A DNA stretch of 64,000 bases from Streptomyces piniterrae (lineage in GTDB: Bacteria; Actinomycetota; Actinomycetes; Streptomycetales; Streptomycetaceae), in contig NZ_SUMB01000013.1 in assembly GCF_005048155.1 (NCBI RefSeq), positions 242,957 to 306,956 on the forward strand. The letters are read 5' to 3'. How positions within the stretch are numbered: position 1 is the first letter of the stretch; each line of letters begins with the position of its first letter. Made by a program: the position numbers and the translations under genes. This document shows, one piece after another, positions 42,872 through 57,070 of the stretch. The notes under the pieces are model-generated. The model had not been told where the DNA came from, did not search any database, and saw only the letters and a list, made by a program, of their open reading frames with translations.

Positions 42872-45010
42872 TCACCCGAGGTCGGGCGGATCGATCCGCA
42901 CCCGAACCGGCTCGCCCTCCCGCTTGACCAGCCGCGCCGCGCGGGCCGCCTTGAGCGCCGCCGCGAGGGCCGCGCCCTGGCCTGGCCGGACCCGTACGAG
43001 CGCGCGCTGCCACTCCTCGCCCGGCGGCGGATCGCCGGGCCTGCGGGGGCGCCCCGGGTCCGGCACCGGTATCGGAACGGGCCCCAACACCTCGGCGCCC
43101 TCGGGGAGTTCGGCCGCCTTCAGCAGCTCGGCGACATCCTCGATACGCCCGGCCACCGAGGCCATCCGGGACACCGGAGGGAAACCCAGCTCGGCCCGCT
43201 CGGACAGCTCCCGCACCGCATGACCGGCCGGATCCCAGCGCACCAGCGCCTGCACGGGCCGCAGCGTCGGCTCCGCGATCACCGCGACCGTACCGCCCTC
43301 CGCCTGGCCGCGGACCAGCGAGGCGGCGCCCAGCCAGCGGCGCAGCGCCTCCTCCCCCGCCCGCAGATCCGGCCGCCCCAGCAGCGCCCAGCCGTCCAGC
43401 AGCAGGGCGGCCGCGTACCCGCCCTCCGCGACCGGCTCGGCGCCTGGTGTGGAGACGACGAGGGCGGGCCGGTCGGGCACGGTGTCCAGGATGTGATCAC
43501 GCCCTGAGGTGCGCACGGGAACCTCGGGGAAGGCCCGCCCGAGCTCCTCAGCGGTGCGCCGGGCGCCGACGATCTGCGCCCGCAGCCGCGGGCTGCCGCA
43601 CTCCGCGCAGTGCCAGTCCGGCGCCCCCTGACCGCACCAACCGCAGCACAGCGCGCTGTCGTTGCTCCGTGCCTCCAGCGGCCCGGCGCAGTGCCGGCAC
43701 CGCGCGGGCACCCGGCACCGCTCGCAGGCCAGCCGCGGTACGTACCCTCGGCGCGGCACCTGCACCAGCACCGGACCGCGCGCCAGCCCCGCGCGCGCCG
43801 TCTGCCAGGCGAGCGAGGGCAGCCGGGCGACGCGCGCCGCCTCGTCGCGGGCCGCCTCGACGTCGTCGACCGTACGGATCAACGGCGCGGCCGTACGCAC
43901 CTGTTCGCGCGCGGCCTCCAGCGGCCGGGCCCACCCGGTCTCCACCAGCTGGGTGGCCTCCACGGTGCGCCCCAGGTCGCCGATCAGGCAGGCCGCCTTC
44001 TCGTGCACGGCGCGGAGCAGCAGCACGTCACGGGCGTGCGGGTGCGGGGCGTTGGTGTCGCTGTGGCTGGAATTCCCGTCGTCCCAGATGGCGACGAGCC
44101 CCAGGTCCGCCACCGGTGCGTACATCGCGGCGCGGGTGCCCACGACGGCCCGCACGGCGCCCCGGCGTATCGACAGCCAGCGCCGGTAGCGCTCCTCGGG
44201 CCCCGAATCCGCCACCAGTACGGTGTGCAGCCCCGCGCCCACCAGCTCCGTCAGCGCCGCGTCCACCCGGGCCGCCGACCGCCCGTCCGGCATCACGACC
44301 AGGGCGCCCCGCCCGGACGCCAGGGCCGCCGCCACCGCGGCGGCCAGCTCCCACGGCCAGTGCGGCCCCGGCAGCGCGGTCCACACGGCGCGCGGCGTGC
44401 CCCCGTGCGCCAGCGCCTCCAGGAACGCGGGGCCCTGCGGGTAGCGGGCCCAGCTCGCCAGCGACGGCACGGCGGGCGGTGGCGGCGGCGCCGGGAAGCG
44501 CTCCGCCTCGGCCTTGGCGTTGCGCGGCGGAATGGCCAGTTGCAGCACGTCGGCGAGCGATCCGGCGTAGCGGTCGGCCACCGCCCGGCACAGGGCCAGC
44601 AGCGGCGGGCTGAGCACCGGCTCCGGCGAGACGACCTGTGCGATCGCCGCCAGCGGGCCGCGGTAGTCGGACTCGGCGACGCGCTCCACGATGTACCCGT
44701 CGAGCAGTCCCCCGCCCTCGCGCCGGCCCTCGCGCACCCGGCCGGTCCCCGCCCCGAACCGCACCCGGACCCGCACCCCGGGCCGCGCCTCCTCGTCCAG
44801 CTCCGCGGGCACGGCGTAGTCCCACAGCTTGTCGAGATGCACCGGCCCCTTGTCCACCAGCACCCGCGCCACCGGCAGCTCCCCCGCCAGCTCGGCGCCC
44901 CGCCACGTGCGCGGCTTGGCCCGGGGCGGCTTCGCCTTCCGCACGGTCTCGCGGATCAGCGCCAGCTGCTCGCCCCGCTCCCCCGGATCCCGCCCGTTCT
45001 CACTGCTCAC
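42872..45010 (-). CDS. priA: Primosomal protein N', PriA-like, lacking helicase motifs
   Basis: A 712-residue PriA homologue. The N-terminal 3'-DNA-binding domain (about 40-150; VLVDKGPVHLDKLWDYAVP) and the zinc-binding insertion with eight Cys (CERC, CRHC, CCGWC, CAEC) are kept. The Walker A site is replaced (around ALPGPHWPWEL) and the DEAH box reads IWDDGNSSHSD, so ATP-driven helicase activity is unlikely. This loss is known for actinobacterial PriA, which is thought to act in primosome loading without unwinding. Start at 45010. Confidence 0.9.
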   Translation of the reverse strand: MSSENGRDPGERGEQLALIRETVRKAKPPRAKPRTWRGAELAGELPVARVLVDKGPVHLDKLWDYAVPAELDEEARPGVRVRVRFGAGTGRVREGRREGGGLLDGYIVERVAESDYRGPLAAIAQVVSPEPVLSPPLLALCRAVADRYAGSLADVLQLAIPPRNAKAEAERFPAPPPPPAVPSLASWARYPQGPAFLEALAHGGTPRAVWTALPGPHWPWELAAAVAAALASGRGALVVMPDGRSAARVDAALTELVGAGLHTVLVADSGPEERYRRWLSIRRGAVRAVVGTRAAMYAPVADLGLVAIWDDGNSSHSDTNAPHPHARDVLLLRAVHEKAACLIGDLGRTVEATQLVETGWARPLEAAREQVRTAAPLIRTVDDVEAARDEAARVARLPSLAWQTARAGLARGPVLVQVPRRGYVPRLACERCRVPARCRHCAGPLEARSNDSALCCGWCGQGAPDWHCAECGSPRLRAQIVGARRTAEELGRAFPEVPVRTSGRDHILDTVPDRPALVVSTPGAEPVAEGGYAAALLLDGWALLGRPDLRAGEEALRRWLGAASLVRGQAEGGTVAVIAEPTLRPVQALVRWDPAGHAVRELSERAELGFPPVSRMASVAGRIEDVAELLKAAELPEGAEVLGPVPIPVPDPGRPRRPGDPPPGEEWQRALVRVRPGQGAALAAALKAARAARLVKREGEPVRVRIDPPDLG

Positions 45011-45130
45011 AGCTCAAGTCTTAGCAGACACCTCGGACAACGCCCGGCCCCCGATCCGAACCCCGTCGGCCCCCTACCCGCCGCCCACCCGCCCCTTTTG
45101 TTTTTCCCCGCCGCCCACCCCCCTTCGGGG
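45011..45130. other. Spacer between priA start and the 44-bp repeat array
   Basis: GC-rich DNA, including CCGCCCACC repeats and one TTTTGTTTTT run (45098-45107). It should hold the priA promoter, which I cannot point to. Confidence 0.35.
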
Positions 45131-45462
45131 GGTGGGTGGGTGTGGTGCGTTGGTTCCCCCCGGGGGGCGATGCGGGGTGGGCGGGTGTAGTCCGTTGGCT
45201 CCCCCCAGGGGCAATGCGGGTGGGCGGGCCCCGGGGGCAATGCCGGGTGGGCGGGCGCAGCGCGTTGGCTCCCCCCCGGGGGGCGATGCCGAGTGGCCGG
45301 ATGCAGTGCCTTGGCTCCCCCCGGGGGCAATGCCGAGTGGCCAGATGTAGTCCGTTGGCTCCCCCGGGGGCAATACCGGGTGGCCGGATGCAGCGCGTTG
45401 GCTCCCCTCAGGGGACGATGCCGAGTGGCCGGATGCAGCACGTGCGCCCCGCCCGAGGGCCC
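45131..45462. repeat. 44-bp tandem repeat array with internal C-run/G-run hairpins
   Basis: About seven and a half copies of a unit near 44 bp. Each copy holds, in order, a TGGCCGGATGCAG-like block, CGTTGGCTCCCC and a palindromic CCCC/GGGG core ending in GGCAATGC. Copies toward 45300-45450 carry GAGTGGCCGGA while the first copies carry GGGTGGGCGGG, so the array has two subtypes, and one copy is shortened. It lies between metK and priA, both on the minus strand. No gene is supported inside it. Confidence 0.85.
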
Positions 45463-45511
45463 GCACCACCGCGGCCACAGCCACGCCCCCCGACCACCAC
45501 ACCCCGAACGC

Positions 45512-45550
45512 ACCGCAACCCCGGACCGCCAAGCGGTCCGGGGTTGCGGT
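45512..45550 (-). terminator. Strong intrinsic terminator downstream of metK
   Basis: A perfect 18-bp stem: 45512-45529 (ACCGCAACCCCGGACCGC) with 45533-45550, loop CAA. It is 35 nt beyond the metK stop. Confidence 0.92.
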
Positions 45551-45585
45551 GACGTGAAGCGGCGCTGCGAAACTCGCCGGTGGCC

Positions 45586-46794
<1,209 letters not shown>

Positions 46795-46840
46795 ATCGCT
46801 CCCTGGGGTTGCAGCGGCTGCTGGCTGATCATTGGCGGAA

Positions 46841-46863
46841 GGGCCGAGAGCTGCGCTCGGCCC
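46841..46863 (-). promoter_or_regulatory. Hairpin in the metK leader
   Basis: GGGCCGAG and CTCGGCCC (46841-46848 with 46856-46863) form an 8-bp stem about 47 nt before the metK GTG. The leader does not match a SAM riboswitch consensus that I can recognise, so the hairpin may be a processing site or terminator of the coaBC message. Confidence 0.35.
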
Positions 46864-47046
46864 GGTCCACGGCCAGTTTATCGGTCGTGTGTGACGTTCG
46901 GACACGCAGTCTCGATTTATGGACCCCGCGTGACCTGGGACACTACGGCACACGATAGGACGATCACCTCGAGAACCGGTCGGGTCAAGAGGGCACGCCG
47001 ATGACGATGAGGCCGGTGGGGCGCCCCGGGCGGTTGGCCGGGCAGG

Positions 47047-48267
47047 TCAGCGGCGGTTCTCCGCCAGACGCGGGACGACGAGGTCCCACACCGTTTCGGC
47101 CAGGTCTTCCTTGGGTCCGTAGGGAACCGGGGTCTCGGTGCCGTCCGTGGCGAGGATCACCGCCTCGTTCTCAGCCGAACCGAACGCCCTGTGCTCCCCG
47201 ACCTCGTTGACAACCAGCAGGTCACAGCCCTTGCGGGCGAGCTTGGCGCGGCCGTTGGCGAGCACCTCGTCGGTTTCGGCGGCGAAACCGACCACAAGTT
47301 GGCCGGGACGCGCCCGTTCGGACGAAATCTCGGCGAGGATGTCCGGATTACGGACCAGGGTGACTGGATCCGGCTCCTGGCCGTCCCGTTTCTTGATTTT
47401 GCCGGTGGCGTAGACGGTCGGTCGGAAATCGGCCACGGCGGCGGCCATGACCACCGCGTCGGCGTCCGCGGCGGCCTTCAGGACGGCCTCGCGCAGTTGG
47501 AGGGCGGTTCCGACGTGGACCACGTCCACCCCGGCCGGATCGGGCAGCTCGGTGTTGCCGGCGACCAGCGTGACGCGGGCGCCGCGGGCGACGGCCGTAC
47601 GGGCGAGGGCGTAGCCCTGCTTGCCGGAGGAGCGGTTGCCCAGGTAGCGCACCGGGTCCAGGGGCTCGCGGGTGCCGCCGGCGCTGATGACCACATGGCG
47701 GCCGGCAAGGTCCTGTGTCAGCGCCCGGTCGCCGCGGGCGAGGACCCTACGACAGAGTTCGAAGATCTCGGCCGGGTCGGGGAAGCGGCCCTTGCCGGTG
47801 TCGACGCCGGTCAGCCGGCCGACCGCGGGATCGACGACGACCGCGCCGCGGCGCCGCAGCGTGGCGACGTTCTCCTGGGTGGCGGGGTGCTCCCACATCT
47901 CGGTGTGCATCGCGGGCGCGAAGATCACCGGGCATCGGGCCGTCAGCAGCGTGTTCGTCAGCAGGTCGTCGGCGAGGCCGTGGGCGGCCTTGGCGAGCAT
48001 GTCGGCGGTGGCGGGGGCGACCACGACGAGGTCGGCGGACTGGCCGATGCGGACGTGCGGCACCTCGTGGACGGACTCCCAGACCTCTGTGGCGGCCGGG
48101 TGGCCGGACAGCGCCGACCAGGTGGCCTCGCCGACGAAGTGCAGCGCCGCGGCGGTGGGCACCACCCGTACGTCATGCCCGGACTCGGTGAGCCGCCGCA
48201 GCAGCTCGCACGCCTTGTAGGCGGCGATCCCGCCACTGACGCCCAGGACGACCTTGGGCTTGTCCAT
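47047..48267 (-). CDS. coaBC: Bifunctional phosphopantothenoylcysteine decarboxylase / phosphopantothenate-cysteine ligase
   Basis: CoaBC performs two steps of coenzyme A synthesis. The N-terminal FMN-binding decarboxylase (about 1-185) shows LGVSGGIAAYKA and FAPAMHTEMW; the C-terminal ligase (about 190-406) shows ISAGGTREPLDPVRYLGN, the Asn/Lys region DFRPTVYATGKIKK and LVVNEVG. The 406-residue length is normal. It follows rpoZ on the same strand with a hairpin between them. Confidence 0.97.
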   Translation of the reverse strand: MDKPKVVLGVSGGIAAYKACELLRRLTESGHDVRVVPTAAALHFVGEATWSALSGHPAATEVWESVHEVPHVRIGQSADLVVVAPATADMLAKAAHGLADDLLTNTLLTARCPVIFAPAMHTEMWEHPATQENVATLRRRGAVVVDPAVGRLTGVDTGKGRFPDPAEIFELCRRVLARGDRALTQDLAGRHVVISAGGTREPLDPVRYLGNRSSGKQGYALARTAVARGARVTLVAGNTELPDPAGVDVVHVGTALQLREAVLKAAADADAVVMAAAVADFRPTVYATGKIKKRDGQEPDPVTLVRNPDILAEISSERARPGQLVVGFAAETDEVLANGRAKLARKGCDLLVVNEVGEHRAFGSAENEAVILATDGTETPVPYGPKEDLAETVWDLVVPRLAENRR

Positions 48268-48311
48268 CGCCTCTCCCCACGCTCCGGTACGTCGCTACGT
48301 ACCCCATGACA

Positions 48312-48350
48312 CACCACGGGCCCGACAGCTGCGCCGCCGAGCCCGTGGTG
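48312..48350. terminator. Hairpin between rpoZ and coaBC
   Basis: CACCACGGGC (48312-48321) pairs with GCCCGTGGTG (48341-48350), 19-nt loop. It could terminate part of the gmk-rpoZ message before coaBC. Confidence 0.6.
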
Positions 48351-48365
48351 AGGTGAATGTGCTGC

Positions 48366-48638
48366 TTACTGAGCCGGGCCCTCGATGGCCTCGGAGGTCA
48401 GCAGACCCGCGTTGATCTCGCGGAGCGCGATCGACAGGGGCTTCTCGTGGACATGCGTGTCGACGAGCGGGCCGACGTACTCGAGCAGGCCCTCGCCGAG
48501 CTGCGAGTAGTACGCGTTGATCTGGCGCGCGCGCTTGGCGGCGTAGATCACGAGGCTGTACTTCGAGTCGGTGGCCTCGAGAAGCTCATCAATGGGCGGG
48601 TTGATGATGCCCTCGGGTGCGGTGATGGAAGAGGACAC
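48366..48638 (-). CDS. rpoZ: RNA polymerase omega subunit
   Basis: The 90-residue omega subunit supports RNA polymerase assembly through beta'. The conserved segment PPIDELLEATDSKYSLVIYAAKRARQINAYY is present (about residues 14-44), interrupted by no change. In Streptomyces, loss of omega impairs development and antibiotic production. It lies 70 nt downstream of gmk. Confidence 0.97.
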   Translation of the reverse strand: MSSSITAPEGIINPPIDELLEATDSKYSLVIYAAKRARQINAYYSQLGEGLLEYVGPLVDTHVHEKPLSIALREINAGLLTSEAIEGPAQ

Positions 48639-48708
48639 TCTCTACCTTCCGAAGGGGGATGAAGCCGGGGTGAAACTCAAAAAATGTGGCGGTCTGGGGA
48701 GTCGCGGA

Positions 48709-49326
48709 TCAGCCGCTGATGTTCTGGTCCCCAGGTCGACGCAGCATCAAGGCTAGCAGCTCACGGCTGACGTCCTCGACGGAGGTGTTGACGAGGGTCA
48801 CATCGAACTCCGTCTCCGCGGCCAGTTCGACCCTGGCGGCCTCCAGACGGCGCTCGATGACCTCGGGGGCCTCGGTGCCGCGCCCCGTGAGCCGGCGGAC
48901 GAGTTCGTCCCAGCTCGGCGGGGCCAGGAAGACCAGGTGGGCTTCCTTCATGGAATCGCGGACCTGACGGGCGCCCTGGAGATCGATCTCCAGCAGAACC
49001 GGCTCGCCTGCCTCCAGGCGGTCCAGGACCGCCTTTCTGGGAGTGCCGTAGCGGTTGCCCGCGAATTCGGCCCATTCCAGCAATTCGCCGTTGGCGATCA
49101 GCTTGTCGAATTCCTCGTCCTCGACGAAGAAGTACTGCACGCCGTGCCGCTCCCCCGGGCGCGGCTTGCGGGTGGTGGCCGAAACGGAGAGCCAGACTTC
49201 GGGGTGGACCTTGCGCAGATGCGCGACGACCGTGCTCTTGCCGACCCCCGAGGGGCCGGAGAGCACGGTCAGTCGCGGACGTACGTCCGGGGGCGCGGGG
49301 GTCGTCCCCCGGGATGTTGCAGCCAT
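48709..49326 (-). CDS. gmk: Guanylate kinase
   Basis: Gmk phosphorylates GMP to GDP. The 205-residue protein has the P-loop SGPSGVGKST (about residues 23-32), the GMP-binding SATTRKPRPGE with GVQYFF and GNRYGTP, and LEIDLQGARQV. It is 37 nt downstream of the sIHF gene, the same order as in other Streptomyces. Confidence 0.97.
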   Translation of the reverse strand: MAATSRGTTPAPPDVRPRLTVLSGPSGVGKSTVVAHLRKVHPEVWLSVSATTRKPRPGERHGVQYFFVEDEEFDKLIANGELLEWAEFAGNRYGTPRKAVLDRLEAGEPVLLEIDLQGARQVRDSMKEAHLVFLAPPSWDELVRRLTGRGTEAPEVIERRLEAARVELAAETEFDVTLVNTSVEDVSRELLALMLRRPGDQNISG

Positions 49327-49363
49327 GCGCCGATTATTCCAGCTTCCCGGTAGTGCCGGAAAT

Positions 49364-49687
49364 TCAGGAAGCGGAGGCGCCGAACTCTCGCTCCAGCGAC
49401 GCGATCTGGTTGGAGCCGAGCCCCCGGACGCGGCGGCTCTCGGAGATGCCGAGCCGCTCCATGATCTGCTTGGCGCGGACCTTGCCGACGCCGGGCAGGG
49501 ACTCCAGGAGCGCGGAGACCTTCATCTTGCCGATGACGTCGTTCTCCTGGCCCTGCTTGATCACGTCGTGGAGGGATGCTCCAGAGTGCTTGAGCCGATT
49601 CTTGACCTCGGCGCGCTCCCGGCGAGCCGCGGCGGCCTTCTCGAGCGCGGCTGCGCGCTGTTCAGGGGTAAGGGGCGGAAGAGCCAC
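49364..49687 (-). CDS. sihF: Integration host factor, actinobacterial type (sIHF)
   Basis: A 107-residue nucleoid-associated protein of the sIHF/mIHF family, unrelated to E. coli IHF. It has a long N-terminal helix (PEQRAAALEKAAAARRERAEVK) and a DNA-binding helix-two turns-helix region LLESLPGVGKVRAKQIMERLGI. In S. coelicolor it affects nucleoid compaction, sporulation and antibiotic production. It is separated from pyrF by the terminator at 49844-49871, so it probably has its own promoter at 49690-49840. Confidence 0.95.
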   Translation of the reverse strand: MALPPLTPEQRAAALEKAAAARRERAEVKNRLKHSGASLHDVIKQGQENDVIGKMKVSALLESLPGVGKVRAKQIMERLGISESRRVRGLGSNQIASLEREFGASAS

Positions 49688-49843
49688 GCCTACGTCACCT
49701 CGGATGTAGAACTGTCGGATATCGGACCGGTGTGGAACCTAGTCGCCCCGCACCAGCGGAGCAACGAACAACGCGCTTACGTGCGGTGCTCTCGTCGGAG
49801 ACTAGCGGGCAAGGGCGCCAGAGTCAGCGAGAACAGACGAAAA

Positions 49844-49871
49844 GTCCTGGTCAGACTCTGCTGACCAGGAC
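49844..49871 (-). terminator. Intrinsic terminator at the end of the pyr operon
   Basis: GTCCTGGTCAG (49844-49854) pairs with CTGACCAGGAC (49861-49871), loop of 6 nt, followed on the minus strand by TTTTCGTC. It is about 32 nt after the pyrF stop. Confidence 0.88.
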
Positions 49872-49902
49872 AATTCGGTACCAAACCACCGGCTGGAGAG
49901 CC

Positions 49903-50789
49903 CTAAACGACCGCGCTCCGCACCTCGTCGGCGAATCGGGCCGCCGCCGAGCGCAGCCCCGCGGCGTCCGGACCGTGCCGGAGGACCCCCCGGCTGACGC
50001 TCGGCACGACGTTGCGGACCGCGTCCCCGAAGACGGTGGGCAGGTCGGCGGGGGTGGCGCCCTGAGCGCCGATGCCGGGTGCCAGCAGCGGGCCGTTGAT
50101 CGCCAGGTCGAACGAGGAGAGATCGCCGAGCGTGGCGCCGACGACCGCGCCGAAGGAGCCCAGCGGCTCGGCGTCGGCGTTCTCGGCCGCGAGGTGGCCG
50201 AGCATCGTCGCGGCGAGGGTACGGCCGTCCTCACGGACCGCCCGCTGGACCTCGGCGCCCTCGGGGTTGGAGGTCAGCGCGAGGACGAAGAGTCCGGCAC
50301 CGTTCTCCCGTGCCAGGTCGACGGCCGGCTTCAGCGAGCCGTAGCCGAGGTACGGGGAGACCGTCAGCGCGTCCGAGAACAGCGGGGAGTCCTTGCTGAG
50401 GAAGGTCTCGGCGTACGCCGCCATGGTGGAGCCGATGTCGCCGCGCTTGGCGTCCATGAGGACCAGGGCGCCGCGCTCGCGCGCCTCGGCGACGGCCGTC
50501 TCCAGGACCGCGATGCCCCTCGAGCCGAACCGTTCGAAGAACGCGGCCTGCGGCTTGAAGACCGCGACCTGCTCGCCGAGTGCCTCCACGACGGTGCGGG
50601 TGAACCGTGCCAGGCCCGCGACGTCGTCGTTCAGACCCCAGTCGGCCAGCAGCGAGGCGTGCGGGTCGATGCCGACGCAGAGCGGGCCCCGGGTGTCCAT
50701 GGCATGGCGCAGCCGGGCGCCGAAGGGGAAATCCTGCGGCCCGGAGGGCCTCGTTGAGGGGTGGTGGTCGGGCGACGGGTGGGCCAGGG

Positions 50790-50793
<4 letters not shown>
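49903..50793 (-). CDS. pyrF: Orotidine 5'-phosphate decarboxylase
   Basis: PyrF makes UMP, the last step of the pathway. The 296-residue protein is the longer, actinobacterial (type 2) form, with LCVGIDPHASLL, the catalytic Asp-Lys motif LMDAKRGDIGST and FVLALTSNPEG. ATG at 50793 overlaps the pyrD stop by 4 bp (ATGA), so translation is coupled; upstream in-frame residues are a pyrD shadow. Confidence 0.95.
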
Positions 50794-51902
<1,109 letters not shown>

Positions 51903-51987
51903 GGTGGTGTCCTCGGAAAACGCCTGGTGGGCTGCTTCGGGTCGGCGTGGTGGCCGGTCGGCCTCATGAACTGCTCGGCCTCATGAA

Positions 51988-52015
51988 GAGGGGGACACCT
52001 TCCGGTGTCCCCCTC
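51988..52015 (-). terminator. Terminator-like hairpin inside the pyr operon, between carB and pyrD
   Basis: GAGGGGGACACC (51988-51999) pairs perfectly with GGTGTCCCCCTC (52004-52015), loop TTCC. Two CTCGGCCTCATGAA-like direct repeats lie on its pyrD side. On the minus strand no U-run follows, so partial termination, attenuation or mRNA stabilisation are all possible. Confidence 0.75.
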
Positions 52016-52027
52016 GTGGGCCGTCCG

Positions 52028-55328
<3,301 letters not shown>

Positions 55329-55336
<8 letters not shown>

Positions 55337-56477
55337 GCTGGGCTCCCTGTTCTGCCATGAGCTGTACGAAGCGGTCGAAGAGGTACGCGGCGTCGTGCGG
55401 ACCCGCGGCCGCCTCGGGGTGGTACTGGACGCTGAAGGCCGGCTGGTCGAGGAGGTGCAGACCCTCCACCACGTTGTCGTTCAGGCAGACGTGGGAGACC
55501 TCGGCGCGGCCGAAGGGGGTGTCGGAGACCTTGTCGAGCGGCGCGTCGACGGCGAATCCGTGGTTGTGCGCGGTGACCTCGACCTTGCCGGTCGTACGGT
55601 CCTGCACCGGCTGGTTGATGCCCCGGTGGCCGTACTTGAGCTTGTACGTGCCGAAGCCCAGCGCGCGGCCCAGGATCTGATTGCCGAAGCAGATGCCGAA
55701 CAGCGGGGTCCGGCGCTCCAGGACGGCACGCATGACGGAGACCGGGTGGTCGGCGGTGGCCGGGTCGCCCGGACCGTTGGAGAAGAACACGCCGTCCGGC
55801 TGCACCGCGTAGATGTCCTCGGCGGTGGCGGTCGCGGGCAGCACATGCACCTCGATGCCGCGTTCGGCCATCCGGTGCGGGGTCATGCCCTTGATGCCCA
55901 GGTCGACCGCGGCGACCGTGAACTTCTTCGTACCGATGGCGGGGACGACGTACGCCTCCTTGGTGGCGACCTCGGCGGAGAGGTCGGCGCCCTTCATCTC
56001 GGGGGCCTGGCGCACCTTGGCCAGCATCGTGCCGGCGTCGGGCAGCGCCTCGCCGGAGAAGATGCCGACCCGCATCGCGCCGCTCTCGCGCAGATGGCGG
56101 GTGAGCGCGCGGGTGTCGACGCCGCTGATGCCGACGACGTGCTGGGCGACCAGCTCCTCGTCCAGGGAGCGCACCGAGCGCCAGTTGGACGGCATACGGG
56201 CGGGGTCGCGGACCACGTAGCCGGACACCCAGATCCGCTGCGACTCGGGGTCCTCGTCGTTCACGCCGGTGTTGCCGATGTGCGGGGCGGTCATGACGAC
56301 GACCTGGCGGTGGTACGAGGGGTCGGTCAGGGTCTCCTGATAGCCGGTCATGCCGGTGGAGAACACCGCCTCGCCGAAGGTCTCCCCCACGGCCCCGTAG
56401 GCACGACCGTGGAAGGTACGGCCGTCCTCCAGGACGAGTACGGCGGGGATCTTGGGCCCCCTGGTGGAGGTCGTCAT
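55329..56477 (-). CDS. carA: Carbamoyl-phosphate synthase, small subunit
   Basis: CarA is the glutaminase subunit. The 382-residue protein has the N-terminal CPSase domain (LVLEDGRTFHGRAYG, TGMTGYQETLTDPSY) and a class I amidotransferase with the nucleophile motif LFGICFGNQILGRALG and the C-terminal QYHPEAAAGP His-Glu pair. Start and stop overlap the neighbours on both sides (4 bp with the upstream unknown gene, 8 bp with carB). Confidence 0.97.
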
Positions 56478-57070
56478 CGTGCGCCTTCCGTTTCGGTGTG
56501 CTCGGTGGTGCTGTTGGTGTTCTCGGTGGTGCTGAGCCGGTCCAGGGCCTCGACCCAGGCCGGGTGCTCGCTCGCCCGGTCCGAGCGGAACCCGGAGTCG
56601 ATCTGCCGGTCACCGTGCTCCCAGGTGACGATCAGCAGGCCGCCCTCGGTCAGGACCTTGCCCGCGATGCCCTTGTCGAGCCGGGCGCCGCGCAGCGCCG
56701 CGGCCGGCACGAAGAAGTCCTGGGCACCCGGCCGTACGACGTCCAGGCCCTGGTCGGTCAGGGCCAGCTCGGCGCGGCTGCGGGTGCCGAGGCCGCGGGC
56801 CACGATCCGGTCGAGCCACTGCCCGGCGGTGGTGGAGCCGTGGTAGCGGCCGCTCATCGTCAGCTTCGGCTCTCCGGCGTCGGCCGGCGCGGAGGGCAGC
56901 TCGGGCAGATCGCCCTGGAGCCGGCCTCGCCACTTCCAGCCCTCGCGCATCAGCCAGTAGACGAAGACGACGAAGACCAGCAGTCCGACGACCCAGGCGA
57001 TACGGCTCGCCCAGTCGGTGACCGGCGCGGACCGCTGCGCTTCGGCCAGTTGGATGAGAGGAGGAGTCAC
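56474..57070 (-). CDS. Conserved membrane-anchored protein inside the pyr operon, function unknown
   Basis: A 198-residue protein with one hydrophobic segment (about 24-41; WVVGLLVFVVFVYWLM) and a soluble C-terminal domain with PH-like strand patterns (LGTRSRAELALTDQGLDVVRPG, FFVPAAALRGARLDKG). A Thr/Asn/Glu-rich tail follows. It overlaps pyrC and carA by 4 bp each, so it is firmly part of the pyrimidine operon. The fold could place it at the membrane near a pathway enzyme, but no function is known to me. Confidence 0.85.
   Translation of the reverse strand: MTPPLIQLAEAQRSAPVTDWASRIAWVVGLLVFVVFVYWLMREGWKWRGRLQGDLPELPSAPADAGEPKLTMSGRYHGSTTAGQWLDRIVARGLGTRSRAELALTDQGLDVVRPGAQDFFVPAAALRGARLDKGIAGKVLTEGGLLIVTWEHGDRQIDSGFRSDRASEHPAWVEALDRLSTTENTNSTTEHTETEGAR

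Noticed and set aside
45131..45462. CRISPR-like array
   Set aside because: Units are contiguous and similar throughout, with no unique spacers and no cas genes; it is a plain tandem repeat.
46795..47046. SAM riboswitch ahead of metK
   Set aside because: Only a simple 8-bp hairpin is seen; no SAM-I, SAM-II or SAM-IV consensus could be recognised.
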